DNA of 11,168 nucleotides from an uncultured Prevotella sp. (GCA_900555035.1 USJX01000086.1:1-11168); one strand, 5' to 3'; positions 1 through 8,949 are shown, numbered from the stretch's first letter. Numbers and translations: made by a program. Notes: generated by a model not told the origin, from the sequence alone.

Positions 1-1354
1 ACTTGTCAATCTTGGTCAAGTCGTGAATCTGATCTACGGTATAGCCCTTGTGCATTGCCTTTGAAATCACGAATACACGCTTATCTGTTGGCTCGCGCAA
101 AGCTGCATCGATATCGTCGATTTCCAGTTCCTTGTTCTCTACGAAACCGTGCATGCCCTGACCAATCATACGAAGACCCTTCTGGATGGCCTCCTCGAAG
201 TTGCGGCCGATGGCCATTACCTCACCTACTGACTTCATAGATGAACCCAACTCCTTATCTACGCCACGGAACTTAGACAAGTCCCAACGAGGAATCTTAC
301 AAACCACGTAGTCCAATGCTGGCTCGAAGAAAGCTGATGTGGTCTTGGTTACAGAGTTCTTCAACTCAAACAGACCGTAACCCATACCGAGCTTGGCTGC
401 AACGAAGGCAAGAGGATAACCGGTAGCCTTAGATGCCAAGGCAGATGAACGGCTCAAGCGGGCATTCACCTCGATTACGCGATAGTCCTCGCTCTTAGGG
501 TCGAAGGCATACTGCACGTTACACTCACCCACGATTCCGATGTGACGGATAATCTTGATGGCGAGGGCACGGAGCTTATGATACTCTGCATTGCTCAGGG
601 TCTGAGATGGAGCGATGACGATACTCTCACCGGTATGGATGCCCAGTGGGTCAAAGTTCTCCATGTTACAAACTGTAATACAGTTGTCGTAACGGTCGCG
701 AACCACCTCATACTCAATCTCTTTCCAGCCCTTCAAGCTCTTCTCTACCAATACCTGTGGAGAGAATGAGAAGGCCTTCTCAGCGAGCTTGTTCAGCTCC
801 TCCTCGTTGTCTGCGAAACCGGAACCGAGTCCACCCAAGGCGTAAGCAGCACGGATGATGACAGGATAACCAAGTTCGGCAGCAGCCTTGCGGGCCTGCT
901 CGATGTTCTCGCAAGCCTCGCTCTTGATGGTCTTCACATTGATTTCATCCAGCTTCTCTACGAAGAGCTCACGGTCCTCAGTATCCATGATAGCCTGTAC
1001 TGGAGTACCCAACACCTTGACATTATATTTCTCCAGGATGCCCTGGCGATAGAGTTCCACACCACAGTTGAGGGCTGTCTGACCACCGAAGCTGAGGAGG
1101 ATACCGTCTGGCTTCTCCTTCTGGATAACACGCTCTACGAAGTATGGCTGCACTGGCAGGAAGTAAATCTGATCGGCAACGCCTTCTGATGTCTGTACGG
1201 TTGCGATATTCGGGTTGATGAGCACAGTCTCGATACCTTCCTCGCGCAATGCCTTCAGGGCCTGCGAACCTGAGTAGTCGAACTCACCTGCTTCACCGAT
1301 CTTCAAGGCTCCAGAACCTAAGAGGAGCACCTTCTTTATATTTTCGTCTTTCAT
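1..1354 (-). CDS. carB: Carbamoyl-phosphate synthase large subunit, N-terminal part (partial)
   Basis: The large subunit of carbamoyl-phosphate synthase makes carbamoyl phosphate from bicarbonate, two ATP and ammonia channelled from CarA; the product feeds pyrimidine and arginine synthesis. The window holds the first 451 residues; the remainder lies beyond position 1. The protein starts MKDENIKKVLLLGSGALKIG, and the ATG at 1352-1354 lies 12 bases after the carA stop. What is visible is the first (bicarbonate-phosphorylating) half: the pre-ATP-grasp domain with GEAGEFDYSG (about 20-29), then the ATP-grasp fold with glycine loop ALGGLGSGFA (172-181), KGWKEIEYEVVRD (208-220), HTGES (240-244) and the metal/ATP strand EVNARLSRSSALASK (295-309). 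The reading frame is open throughout. Several of these motifs read like animal CAD/CPS1 rather than E. coli CarB (see findings). It is the third gene of the purF-like-carA-carB unit. The identity is certain; the missing C-terminal half (carbamate kinase and allosteric domains) cannot be judged. Confidence 0.97.
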   Translation of the reverse strand, partial: MKDENIKKVLLLGSGALKIGEAGEFDYSGSQALKALREEGIETVLINPNIATVQTSEGVADQIYFLPVQPYFVERVIQKEKPDGILLSFGGQTALNCGVELYRQGILEKYNVKVLGTPVQAIMDTEDRELFVEKLDEINVKTIKSEACENIEQARKAAAELGYPVIIRAAYALGGLGSGFADNEEELNKLAEKAFSFSPQVLVEKSLKGWKEIEYEVVRDRYDNCITVCNMENFDPLGIHTGESIVIAPSQTLSNAEYHKLRALAIKIIRHIGIVGECNVQYAFDPKSEDYRVIEVNARLSRSSALASKATGYPLAFVAAKLGMGYGLFELKNSVTKTTSAFFEPALDYVVCKIPRWDLSKFRGVDKELGSSMKSVGEVMAIGRNFEEAIQKGLRMIGQGMHGFVENKELEIDDIDAALREPTDKRVFVISKAMHKGYTVDQIHDLTKIDK

Positions 1355-1366
1355 CTTTTTTCCTAA

Positions 1367-2452
1367 TTATTTAAGTGTTTCTACAAACTTATCAAACATG
1401 AACTCAGTATCCACAGGGCCTGAGCAAGCCTCTGGGTGGAACTGGCTTGAGAACCAAGGGTTCACCTTGTGGCGGATACCCTCGTTAGAGCCATCATTCA
1501 TATTTACAAAGAGTTCCTCCCAATCGTTGTCCAATGTCTTGGCATCAACGGCATAACCATGGTTCTGAGAGGTGATGTAGCAATTGTTGGTTCCTACCAT
1601 GCGCACTGGCTGGTTGTGTGAACGGTGACCATACTTCAACTTGTAGATGGTAGCACCGGCTGCCTTGGAAAGCAACTGGTTACCCATACAGATACCGCAG
1701 ATAGGTTTACGGCTCTGGCTGATCTGCTTGCGAATAATGTTTACTGCATCCTCACACATGTCTGGGTCGCCAGGACCATTTGCCAGGAACAGTCCGTCGA
1801 AGTCCATATCGGTGTAATCGTAATTCCAAGGCACACGGATCACCTCAACGCCTCTGTTGATGAGGCAACGGATGATGTTTGCCTTCACACCGCAGTCAAC
1901 GAGAACCACCTTCTTGCCGGCACCCTCGTTGTAACGGATAATCTCCTTGCAGCTCACCTGGTCAACGAAGTTTACACCCTCGTAGTTAGCCTCAGGGATG
2001 TTGTCTGGTTCATCATCAAAGAGAATCTTACCCATCATCACACCATGCTCACGAAGCACCTTAGTCAACTCACGGGTATCGATGCCTGTGATTCCTGGCA
2101 CCTTTTCGCGCTTCAACCAGTCGGCAAGACTCTCCACTGCATTCCAGTGGCTGTACTGCTCGCTGTAATCATTCACGATGATGGCAGAAGCATAGATCTT
2201 GTCGCTCTCCATGAAGGTAGGCAAACCGTTCTCCTCGAAAGTAAATGGTGGCACACCATAGTTACCTACGAGTGGGAAGGTAAGTGTCATCAACTGACCG
2301 GCATACGAAGGGTCGGTCAAACTCTCTGGATATCCCATCATGGCTGTGTTGAACACAACCTCGCCCGCTACAGGAGCGTCATATCCAAAAGATTTACCAT
2401 GGAACTTGGTTCCATCGCTCAAAACTAAGGTTACTTTTTTCATATCTGACAT
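1367..2452 (-). CDS. carA: Carbamoyl-phosphate synthase small (glutaminase) subunit
   Basis: CarA hydrolyses glutamine and delivers ammonia to CarB. The 361 residues (normal length for the family) comprise the N-terminal CPSase small-subunit domain (about 4-145, with GEVVFNTAMMGYPESLTDPS from 30) and a class I glutamine amidotransferase domain (about 180-361). The catalytic triad is visible: Cys255 in GICMGNQ, and His339 and Glu341 in SQFHPEA. The GxCxGHQ motif has Asn in place of the usual His. Many positions match the animal CAD glutaminase domain (SHNQP, TSQNHGYAV, NDGSNEGI). The start could be Met1 at 2452 or Met4 at 2443; the homologues I remember begin MKxVTLVL, so Met4 is quite possible, and I kept the longer form. 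The gene begins 17 bases after the PurF-like stop and ends 12 bases before carB, so the three are almost certainly co-transcribed. No strong ribosome binding site is present. Confidence 0.97.
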   Translation of the reverse strand: MSDMKKVTLVLSDGTKFHGKSFGYDAPVAGEVVFNTAMMGYPESLTDPSYAGQLMTLTFPLVGNYGVPPFTFEENGLPTFMESDKIYASAIIVNDYSEQYSHWNAVESLADWLKREKVPGITGIDTRELTKVLREHGVMMGKILFDDEPDNIPEANYEGVNFVDQVSCKEIIRYNEGAGKKVVLVDCGVKANIIRCLINRGVEVIRVPWNYDYTDMDFDGLFLANGPGDPDMCEDAVNIIRKQISQSRKPICGICMGNQLLSKAAGATIYKLKYGHRSHNQPVRMVGTNNCYITSQNHGYAVDAKTLDNDWEELFVNMNDGSNEGIRHKVNPWFSSQFHPEACSGPVDTEFMFDKFVETLK

Positions 2453-2469
2453 TTGATTCTTTTATTTTC

Positions 2470-4353
2470 TTACTGATGATAAACGTTTTCGATATAGTTC
2501 ACAAACGACTGGTTGCAGAGTTTCGTGCCGCCTGGGGTTGGATAATGACCGGTGAAATACCAGTCGCCCTTGTGGTTTGGAATCGCCTCGCGCAAGCCCT
2601 CGATGCTCTGGAACACGAGCTGGATAGGAGTGGTCATGCCTTCCGGACGGAGCATCTCTACTATCTTCTCGTTGATTTCCTCGATGGTGAATGGCTTGTA
2701 GATGGCACGCACCGGGTTCACCTGTTCCTCCTTCGGCTTGGCAAGTTCTGCCTTGCATGCCTCGTAGGTCTGCTCGATGAGGTCCTCCATCTTGCGCTCT
2801 TTCAGCAGCTGGATGGCCGCACGGAACACGCAGAACTCTTCCAGTCTTGCCATATCGATGCCGTAATAATCCGGATAGCGGATCTGAGGGGCACTGGATA
2901 CAACTACAATCTTCTTAGGATGCAGACGGTCGAGAATGCGGAGGATGCTCTCCTTCAGGGTAGTACCACGCACGATACTGTCGTCGATGATGACGAGATT
3001 ATCCACATTCGGCTCGATGCTTCCGTAGGTTACATCATACACGTGGCTCGCCAGGTCGTTGCGGCTGTTGCCCTCAGTAATGAAGGTACGGAGCTTGATA
3101 TCCTTCCATGCAATCTTCTCCGAACGGACGAAATCGCCGAGAATATCGTATAATTCTTCCTTAGATGGAATATGGTCGAGGTTGGCTATCTTCTCTATCT
3201 TGCTTTCGTTGAGATACTTCTTGAAACCGCTCAGCATGCCATAGTAAGCCACCTCGGCTGTATTCGGAATATAGCTGAACACGGTGTGATCTACATCGTA
3301 ATCCACTGCCTTCAGGATAGGCTGGGTCAACTGCTCGCCCAACTGCTTGCGCTCCTGGTAGATATCCTTATCGGAACCACGGCTAAAGTAGATGCGCTCG
3401 AATGAGCAGGCTGAATCGCCCTTCTGCTCCATGATGCGCTCGATGCTGCACTCGCCGTTCTTCTTCACGAGAAGTGCCGTGCCCGGCATCAGCTCCTGCA
3501 CATCCTCTGCTTCCAGGTCAAAAGTGGTCTGAAGCACAGGACGCTCACTGGCTACTACCACGATCTCATCGTTCTTGTAGTAGAAAGCAGGACGGATGCC
3601 CCAAGGGTCGCGCATGGAGAACATCTCTCCCGAACCGGTGATACCGCAGACCACATAACCGCCGTCGAAGTCCTTCATCGTGGTCTTGAGCACGTTGCTC
3701 ATCTTCACGTGGTCTTCGATGTAATTGGTGATGTCGGTGTTCTCCATCTCCATCGCCTTTGCTGCCACGAAGTTTCGCTCCACCTCTCTGTCCAGGCGAT
3801 GCCCCATCAGTTCGAGCATGATGTAAGTGTCGCTGTAGATACGTGGGCTCTGGCCCTGCTTGGTCAGCTCCTGAAAGATTTCATCTACGTTGGTCATGTT
3901 GAAGTTGCCGCAAAGGCAGAGGTTCTTCGCCTTCCAGTTGTTGCGGCGCAGGAATGGGTGCACATACTGGATGCCACTCTTTCCGGTAGTACTGTAGCGC
4001 AGGTGGCCCATGTAGAGTTCGCCTGCGAAAGGCAGTTCCTCTTGGGCAAACTTTGCGTCGGCAAGCTGCTCGGGAGTCAAGTCCTTGAAGTTGGCATTCG
4101 CCTTACCGAAAATCTCGGTCACGGCGTTCTTGCCCTCTGCACGCTCACGAAACATATACTCATGTCCAGGCTTTCCGCCCAGTTTGACACAAGCCATACC
4201 AGCACCCTCCTGTCCACGGTTGTGCTGCTTCTCCATCATCAGATAGAGTTTGTTGAGTGCGTACATCCAGGTGCCGTACTTCTGCTGGTAATACTCCAGT
4301 GGCTTGAGCAATCTGATCATTGCTACGCCACATTCATGTTTCAATGGTTCCAT
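2470..4353 (-). CDS. Amidophosphoribosyltransferase family (divergent PurF homologue)
   Basis: Members of this family make phosphoribosylamine from PRPP and glutamine, the first step of purine synthesis. This one has 627 residues against roughly 470-505 for usual PurF. The N-terminal Ntn glutaminase domain (about 8-290) shows a likely seven-residue propeptide before nucleophile Cys8 (KHE|CGV, as in Bacillus PurF), HNRGQEGAG (44-52), GHLRYST (116-122), SDT (174-176) and RDPWGIRP (248-255). The usual HNGN oxyanion motif reads CGNFNMTN (148-155). The phosphoribosyltransferase half carries an intact PRPP loop, VIIDDSIVRGTT (454-465). The end, YFTGHYPT (599-606), aligns with the CFTGKYPT tail of PurF, but the Fe-S cysteines are gone. 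Extra length lies in residues 60-110, 185-225 and 375-420. It is first of the unit with carA and carB, 107 bases downstream of glmS. The fold is certain; whether it is the cell's main PurF or a paralogue with another role is open. Confidence 0.9.
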   Translation of the reverse strand: MEPLKHECGVAMIRLLKPLEYYQQKYGTWMYALNKLYLMMEKQHNRGQEGAGMACVKLGGKPGHEYMFRERAEGKNAVTEIFGKANANFKDLTPEQLADAKFAQEELPFAGELYMGHLRYSTTGKSGIQYVHPFLRRNNWKAKNLCLCGNFNMTNVDEIFQELTKQGQSPRIYSDTYIMLELMGHRLDREVERNFVAAKAMEMENTDITNYIEDHVKMSNVLKTTMKDFDGGYVVCGITGSGEMFSMRDPWGIRPAFYYKNDEIVVVASERPVLQTTFDLEAEDVQELMPGTALLVKKNGECSIERIMEQKGDSACSFERIYFSRGSDKDIYQERKQLGEQLTQPILKAVDYDVDHTVFSYIPNTAEVAYYGMLSGFKKYLNESKIEKIANLDHIPSKEELYDILGDFVRSEKIAWKDIKLRTFITEGNSRNDLASHVYDVTYGSIEPNVDNLVIIDDSIVRGTTLKESILRILDRLHPKKIVVVSSAPQIRYPDYYGIDMARLEEFCVFRAAIQLLKERKMEDLIEQTYEACKAELAKPKEEQVNPVRAIYKPFTIEEINEKIVEMLRPEGMTTPIQLVFQSIEGLREAIPNHKGDWYFTGHYPTPGGTKLCNQSFVNYIENVYHQ

Positions 4354-4387
4354 CTCACTATTATCCTTTATCTTAATTAGTTAAATT

Positions 4388-4421
4388 TGAATATACCTAT
4401 TACGAGGGATATCCCTCCAAA
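4388..4421 (-). promoter_or_regulatory. Putative promoter of the purF-like-carA-carB unit
   Basis: On the minus strand, TTTG (4421-4418) is followed after 22 bases by TATATTCA (4395-4388), a partial match (six of eight) to the Bacteroidota -7 element TAnnTTTG. Start of transcription would fall near 4381, leaving a leader of about 28 bases before the ATG at 4353. The upstream TTTG is the end of the glmS terminator U-run. A perfect 14-bp palindrome fills most of the spacer. A promoter is expected here because of the strong terminator just upstream, but the -7 match is weak and the spacer slightly long. Confidence 0.4.
4404..4417. repeat. Perfect 14-bp palindrome, possible operator
   Basis: GAGGGATATCCCTC is perfectly self-complementary and stands out in otherwise A/T-rich intergenic DNA. 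It lies between the glmS terminator and the PurF-like gene, inside the spacer of the putative promoter. Without a loop it is a poor RNA hairpin, so a DNA-binding site for a dimeric regulator is the more natural reading. This is inference. Confidence 0.5.
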
Positions 4422-4455
4422 AAAAGGGAAACGTCAAGAAACGACGATTCCCTTT
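4419..4455 (-). terminator. Intrinsic terminator of glmS
   Basis: Five bases after the glmS stop the minus strand folds into a 13-bp stem: arm AAAGGGAATCGTC (4455-4443), 7-base loop, arm GACGTTTCCCTTT (4435-4423), with a single mismatch. A run of seven T (4425-4419) forms the distal end and tail. This is a classic Rho-independent terminator, and it separates glmS from the PurF-like gene despite the short 107-base gap. Confidence 0.85.
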
Positions 4456-4460
4456 ATCTT

Positions 4461-6365
<1,905 letters not shown>

Positions 6366-6433
6366 AATTTTATTCTAACTTTATGTTGTAATCCGTTCTT
6401 TTATCCTGATATTCCTCCTTTCATCCTCTCATC

Positions 6434-7234
6434 TTATCTCAAAATGTTAACTACCAAAGATGCGATAGAAGTCAGGATGCTCAATCCAGACATCAGCAAA
6501 GTGGTAGAAGAACCGATAGAAGAGTTCTGTGCCTTCACCTTGTTAGGCTCAACATAGATAATATCGTTCTGCTGGAGATAATAGAATGGAGAGTTGATGA
6601 TGTTTGCATCGTTCAAGTTCATGCGATAAGTATGCTTCTCACCCTCAGCATCCTGGCGGATGAGCAGCACGTTGTCACGCTTACCATAGATGGTAAGGTC
6701 GCCTGCCTGAGCCAGAGCCTCGAGTACGCTCATCTTCTCCTGAGGAACCGAGATGATACCTGGCTTGGTAACTTCACCGATTACTGAAACATGGTAACTA
6801 GCCATGCGCACGGTGACGATTGGATTTTCTGAATCTGCCAAATATGGCTTAATCTTGCTCTTCACCAAATCCTCAGCCTGCTTCTTGGTCAAACCACCTA
6901 CATGCAAGGTGCCTACTACCGGAAATTCGATGTTGCCGTTGTTATCAACCAGATAACCCTGCAAAGAACCCTGCGAAGAACTCAGCTGTCCGCTAGTACC
7001 GATGGTATTAGACACCGCCAAGTTGAATGGCATGGCTACCTTAGGATCTGTGGTGATAACGGTGATGGTCAACTCATCCTTAGGCATGATTTTTGCCTCG
7101 TAAAGCATCTTAGATGCAGCCAAACTGATAGAATCTGCATTTTGGAAATAAGCCACGTTCTTGGTGCTCCCGCAACCGCTGAGCATCAAGACCATAGTTA
7201 AAGCGACAAGCGCTGAATAGATGATTTTTTTCAT
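6434..7234 (-). CDS. Polysaccharide export (Wza/OPX-family) lipoprotein
   Basis: This is an outer-membrane polysaccharide export protein. The 266 residues begin with a lipoprotein signal (MKKIIYSALV..., lipobox LSGC, Cys21). A Poly_export domain follows (about 43-145, with PKDELTITVI), then one SLBB domain (about 146-200, VIGEVTKPGIISVP), and a C-terminal hydrophobic segment (about 244-263), a plan common in Bacteroidota OPX proteins. The start is the ATG at 7232-7234; an in-frame TTG three codons upstream is less likely, because the ATG begins a standard signal sequence. A consensus promoter lies 32 bases upstream. Unusually, no Wzc-like kinase/co-polymerase or glycosyltransferase is next to it: pyk is upstream and glmS 68 bases downstream. 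Family identity is firm; the exported polymer is unknown, and co-transcription with glmS suggests, but does not show, an amino-sugar polymer. Confidence 0.92.
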   Translation of the reverse strand: MKKIIYSALVALTMVLMLSGCGSTKNVAYFQNADSISLAASKMLYEAKIMPKDELTITVITTDPKVAMPFNLAVSNTIGTSGQLSSSQGSLQGYLVDNNGNIEFPVVGTLHVGGLTKKQAEDLVKSKIKPYLADSENPIVTVRMASYHVSVIGEVTKPGIISVPQEKMSVLEALAQAGDLTIYGKRDNVLLIRQDAEGEKHTYRMNLNDANIINSPFYYLQQNDIIYVEPNKVKAQNSSIGSSTTLLMSGLSILTSIASLVVNILR

Positions 7235-7261
7235 TATCAACAAATTTCGTTTATAAATATC

Positions 7262-7308
7262 GGTGCAAAATTACAGCATTTTTTTGAATGCTGCAAATAT
7301 TTTGCACC
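7262..7308. repeat. Nested inverted repeats around the export-gene promoter
   Basis: The outer arms GGTGCAAAAT (7262-7271) and ATTTTGCACC (7299-7308) are a perfect 10-bp inverted repeat. The inner arms CAGCATT (7274-7280) and AATGCTG (7287-7293) are a perfect 7-bp repeat around a 6-base loop. Together they make a 17-bp interrupted cruciform or hairpin whose inner part lies exactly between the -33 and -7 promoter elements. Confidence 0.85.
7266..7297 (-). promoter_or_regulatory. Promoter of the export lipoprotein gene
   Basis: On the minus strand TTTG (7297-7294), a 20-base spacer and TAATTTTG (7273-7266) match the Bacteroidota sigma-ABfr consensus TTTG / TAnnTTTG completely. Transcription should begin near 7259, giving a leader of about 25 bases. 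The promoter overlaps the nested inverted repeat at 7262-7308 and probably also serves glmS. Confidence 0.75.
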
Positions 7309-7324
7309 AATATTTGCTTTAACA

Positions 7325-7371
7325 TATTATTTTTCTTGAAATAATAGCCTTTTACATGCCCTTTAGGGCAT
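7325..7371. other. Two stem-loops between pyk and the export gene
   Basis: TATTATTT (7325-7332) pairs with AAATAATA (7339-7346) around six bases, and ATGCCC (7356-7361) pairs with GGGCAT (7366-7371) around TTTA. They are downstream of the pyk stop and may help end its transcript. However, the T-run beside the GC-rich stem (7371-7375) is on the plus-strand side, so this is not a canonical terminator for pyk. Confidence 0.4.
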
Positions 7372-7416
7372 TTTTACCTGCCAGTAAGAGCATTTTCTTT
7401 CCTTCTACGCTATTTC

Positions 7417-8871
7417 TTACTTGTCTTCAATACCATTTGAAGGCAAATTGAAGGTATAGCTATTATCGAATATCTTCTTCACCTTGTTAATCTCTATGAA
7501 TGTGGTACCGCCACCTTCACCGAAGCTACCACTCAGGTAGGCTATCTTGTCTTCCTCTTTCAGATAACCCTTCTGGCGGAGCATGCGTACCGCTGCGGTA
7601 AACATATCCTTAGAAGATACGTAGTCTTTCTGGTGAATTGGGATGATACCGTAGCTCAGGTTCAACCAGCGCTGCAGCTTCTCCTTGTAGCAGATGGCGA
7701 GCACAGGGTTTGGACCACGGAAGGCAGCAAGGTCGCGTGCGGTCTGGCCGCTCTCACCGTCGGTGATGATGCCGGCTACGCCCAACTGCTTGGTTGCCTC
7801 GATGGCAGCGTGCGCCAAGAAGAGTTTCTGGTCTATCTTGCCATCCTCCATAGGGTTGATGTCGTTCAGAGGCGACTTGTCCTTCTCTGCCTGCTCGGCG
7901 ATGCGGGCCATAGTCTGCACTGCCTCTACCGGATACTTACCGCTTGCAGTTTCGCCCGAAAGCATCAAGGCGTCTGTGCGATAGAAGATTGCATTGGCGA
8001 TATCGGTTACCTCGGCACGGGTAGGACGAGGGTTCTTGATCATGGTGTGGAGCATCTGTGTAGCCACGATTACCGGCTTCTGGGCCTTCACGCACTTGGC
8101 GATGATGCGGCGCTGGATGCCAGGGATTCTCTCGATAGGCACCTCGATACCCAGGTCGCCACGGGCAATCATGATACCGTAGCAGGCATCGATAATCTCA
8201 TCGATGTTATTTACACCTTCCTGGTTCTCAATCTTAGAGATAATCTTGATGTCGCTGTTGTGGGCGTCGAGGATATCCTGCACGGCCTTTACGTCAGCGG
8301 CATTGCGCACGAATGAGTGAGCGATGAAATCGATGTCGAGTTCGATGGCAAGTTCGATGTTTCTGCGGTCTTTTGCGGTGAGGGCAGGCAGGTCGATGTG
8401 CTCGCCAGGAACGTTTACACTCTTGTGGGCACCGAGAACACCCTCGTTCTGCACCTCAGCCACGAGCATAGGTCCCTGCACCTCCATTACCTTCATATCG
8501 AGTTCACCGTCGTCAAACAAGATGTCATCGCCCACCTTTACATCGGCAGCGATATCAGGATAGCTCAAGTTCACGATATCGTGAGAAGACTCCATCTCTG
8601 GGCGACCGAAGATTTTCACCACGTCACCTGTATGATACTGAATAGGTTCCTTCACATCGGTGGTACGCACCTCTGGTCCCTTGGTATCAATCATGATACC
8701 AATATGTGGAGATACGGCTCTCACGTTCTTTACAATATTACGGATACCTTCCTCTGTGGCATGTGCGGTGTTCATACGAACCACGTTCATGCCAGCAAAA
8801 AAGAGTTTGCGGATGAAATCCTGATCACATCTACGATCACTGATGGAAGCGACAATCTTTGTTTGTTTCAT
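7417..8871 (-). CDS. pyk: Pyruvate kinase
   Basis: Pyruvate kinase transfers phosphate from phosphoenolpyruvate to ADP in the last step of glycolysis. The 484 residues are close to the usual 470-480. Order of domains: N-terminal half of the (beta/alpha)8 barrel, with RMN (32-34) and DTKGPEVRT (62-70); the B lid domain (about 70-158); the second barrel half, with KIENQEG (213-219, Lys213 and Glu215), ARGDLG (236-241, Asp239), ATQML (270-274) and the signature MLSGETASGKYP; and a C-terminal domain (about 345-475). Glu67 corresponds to the residue of K+-dependent enzymes, but the usual NFSHG reads NTAHA (34-38), which lacks the serine that helps bind K+. The start is the ATG at 8869-8871 (MKQTKIVASI), where homology begins; an upstream extension would run through the promoter. 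Its own promoter and the terminator upstream suggest a single-gene unit. Confidence 0.97.
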   Translation of the reverse strand: MKQTKIVASISDRRCDQDFIRKLFFAGMNVVRMNTAHATEEGIRNIVKNVRAVSPHIGIMIDTKGPEVRTTDVKEPIQYHTGDVVKIFGRPEMESSHDIVNLSYPDIAADVKVGDDILFDDGELDMKVMEVQGPMLVAEVQNEGVLGAHKSVNVPGEHIDLPALTAKDRRNIELAIELDIDFIAHSFVRNAADVKAVQDILDAHNSDIKIISKIENQEGVNNIDEIIDACYGIMIARGDLGIEVPIERIPGIQRRIIAKCVKAQKPVIVATQMLHTMIKNPRPTRAEVTDIANAIFYRTDALMLSGETASGKYPVEAVQTMARIAEQAEKDKSPLNDINPMEDGKIDQKLFLAHAAIEATKQLGVAGIITDGESGQTARDLAAFRGPNPVLAICYKEKLQRWLNLSYGIIPIHQKDYVSSKDMFTAAVRMLRQKGYLKEEDKIAYLSGSFGEGGGTTFIEINKVKKIFDNSYTFNLPSNGIEDK

Positions 8872-8887
8872 ATTTGTAATTAACCTT

Positions 8888-8924
8888 ATTGAAATTTCAA
8901 TTATTTTCGTGACTTTTTCGTCAC
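8888..8924. repeat. Palindrome and small hairpin in the pyk leader
   Basis: ATTGAAATTTCAAT (8888-8901) is a perfect 14-bp palindrome, and GTGAC (8909-8913) pairs with GTCAC (8920-8924) around six bases. Both fall in the predicted pyk 5' leader of about 64 bases. They could be an operator and a small RNA hairpin, or chance in A/T-rich DNA. Confidence 0.4.
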
Positions 8925-8941
8925 CTTTCCCAAATTTTGTG

Positions 8942-8949
8942 CAAAGATA
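8942..8949 (-). promoter_or_regulatory. -7 element of the pyk promoter
   Basis: TATCTTTG on the minus strand (8949-8942), followed by CA, is a perfect TAnnTTTG(CA) Bacteroidota -7 box and is identical to the HU -7 box at the other end of the window. Nineteen to 21 bases upstream there is no good TTTG, so the -33 element is weak. Transcription would start near 8935. Confidence 0.6.

Noticed and set aside
1625..2428. Long plus-strand open frame opposite carA (267 codons)
   Set aside because: It is exactly opposite a certain gene, has no recognisable domain, and similar open antisense frames occur opposite the PurF-like gene, glmS and pyk. This follows from the codon use of these genes.
6366..6433. 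glmS ribozyme or riboswitch upstream of glmS
   Set aside because: Only 68 A/T-rich bases separate glmS from the upstream gene, too few for a glmS ribozyme, and no fold is evident.
7262..7308. Invertible (phase-variable) promoter like those of Bacteroides capsule loci
   Set aside because: Only 27 bases lie between 10-bp arms, far shorter than known invertible promoters (about 190 bases with longer arms). Inversion would also move the -33 out of register, and there is no invertase nearby. I keep it only as an alternative.
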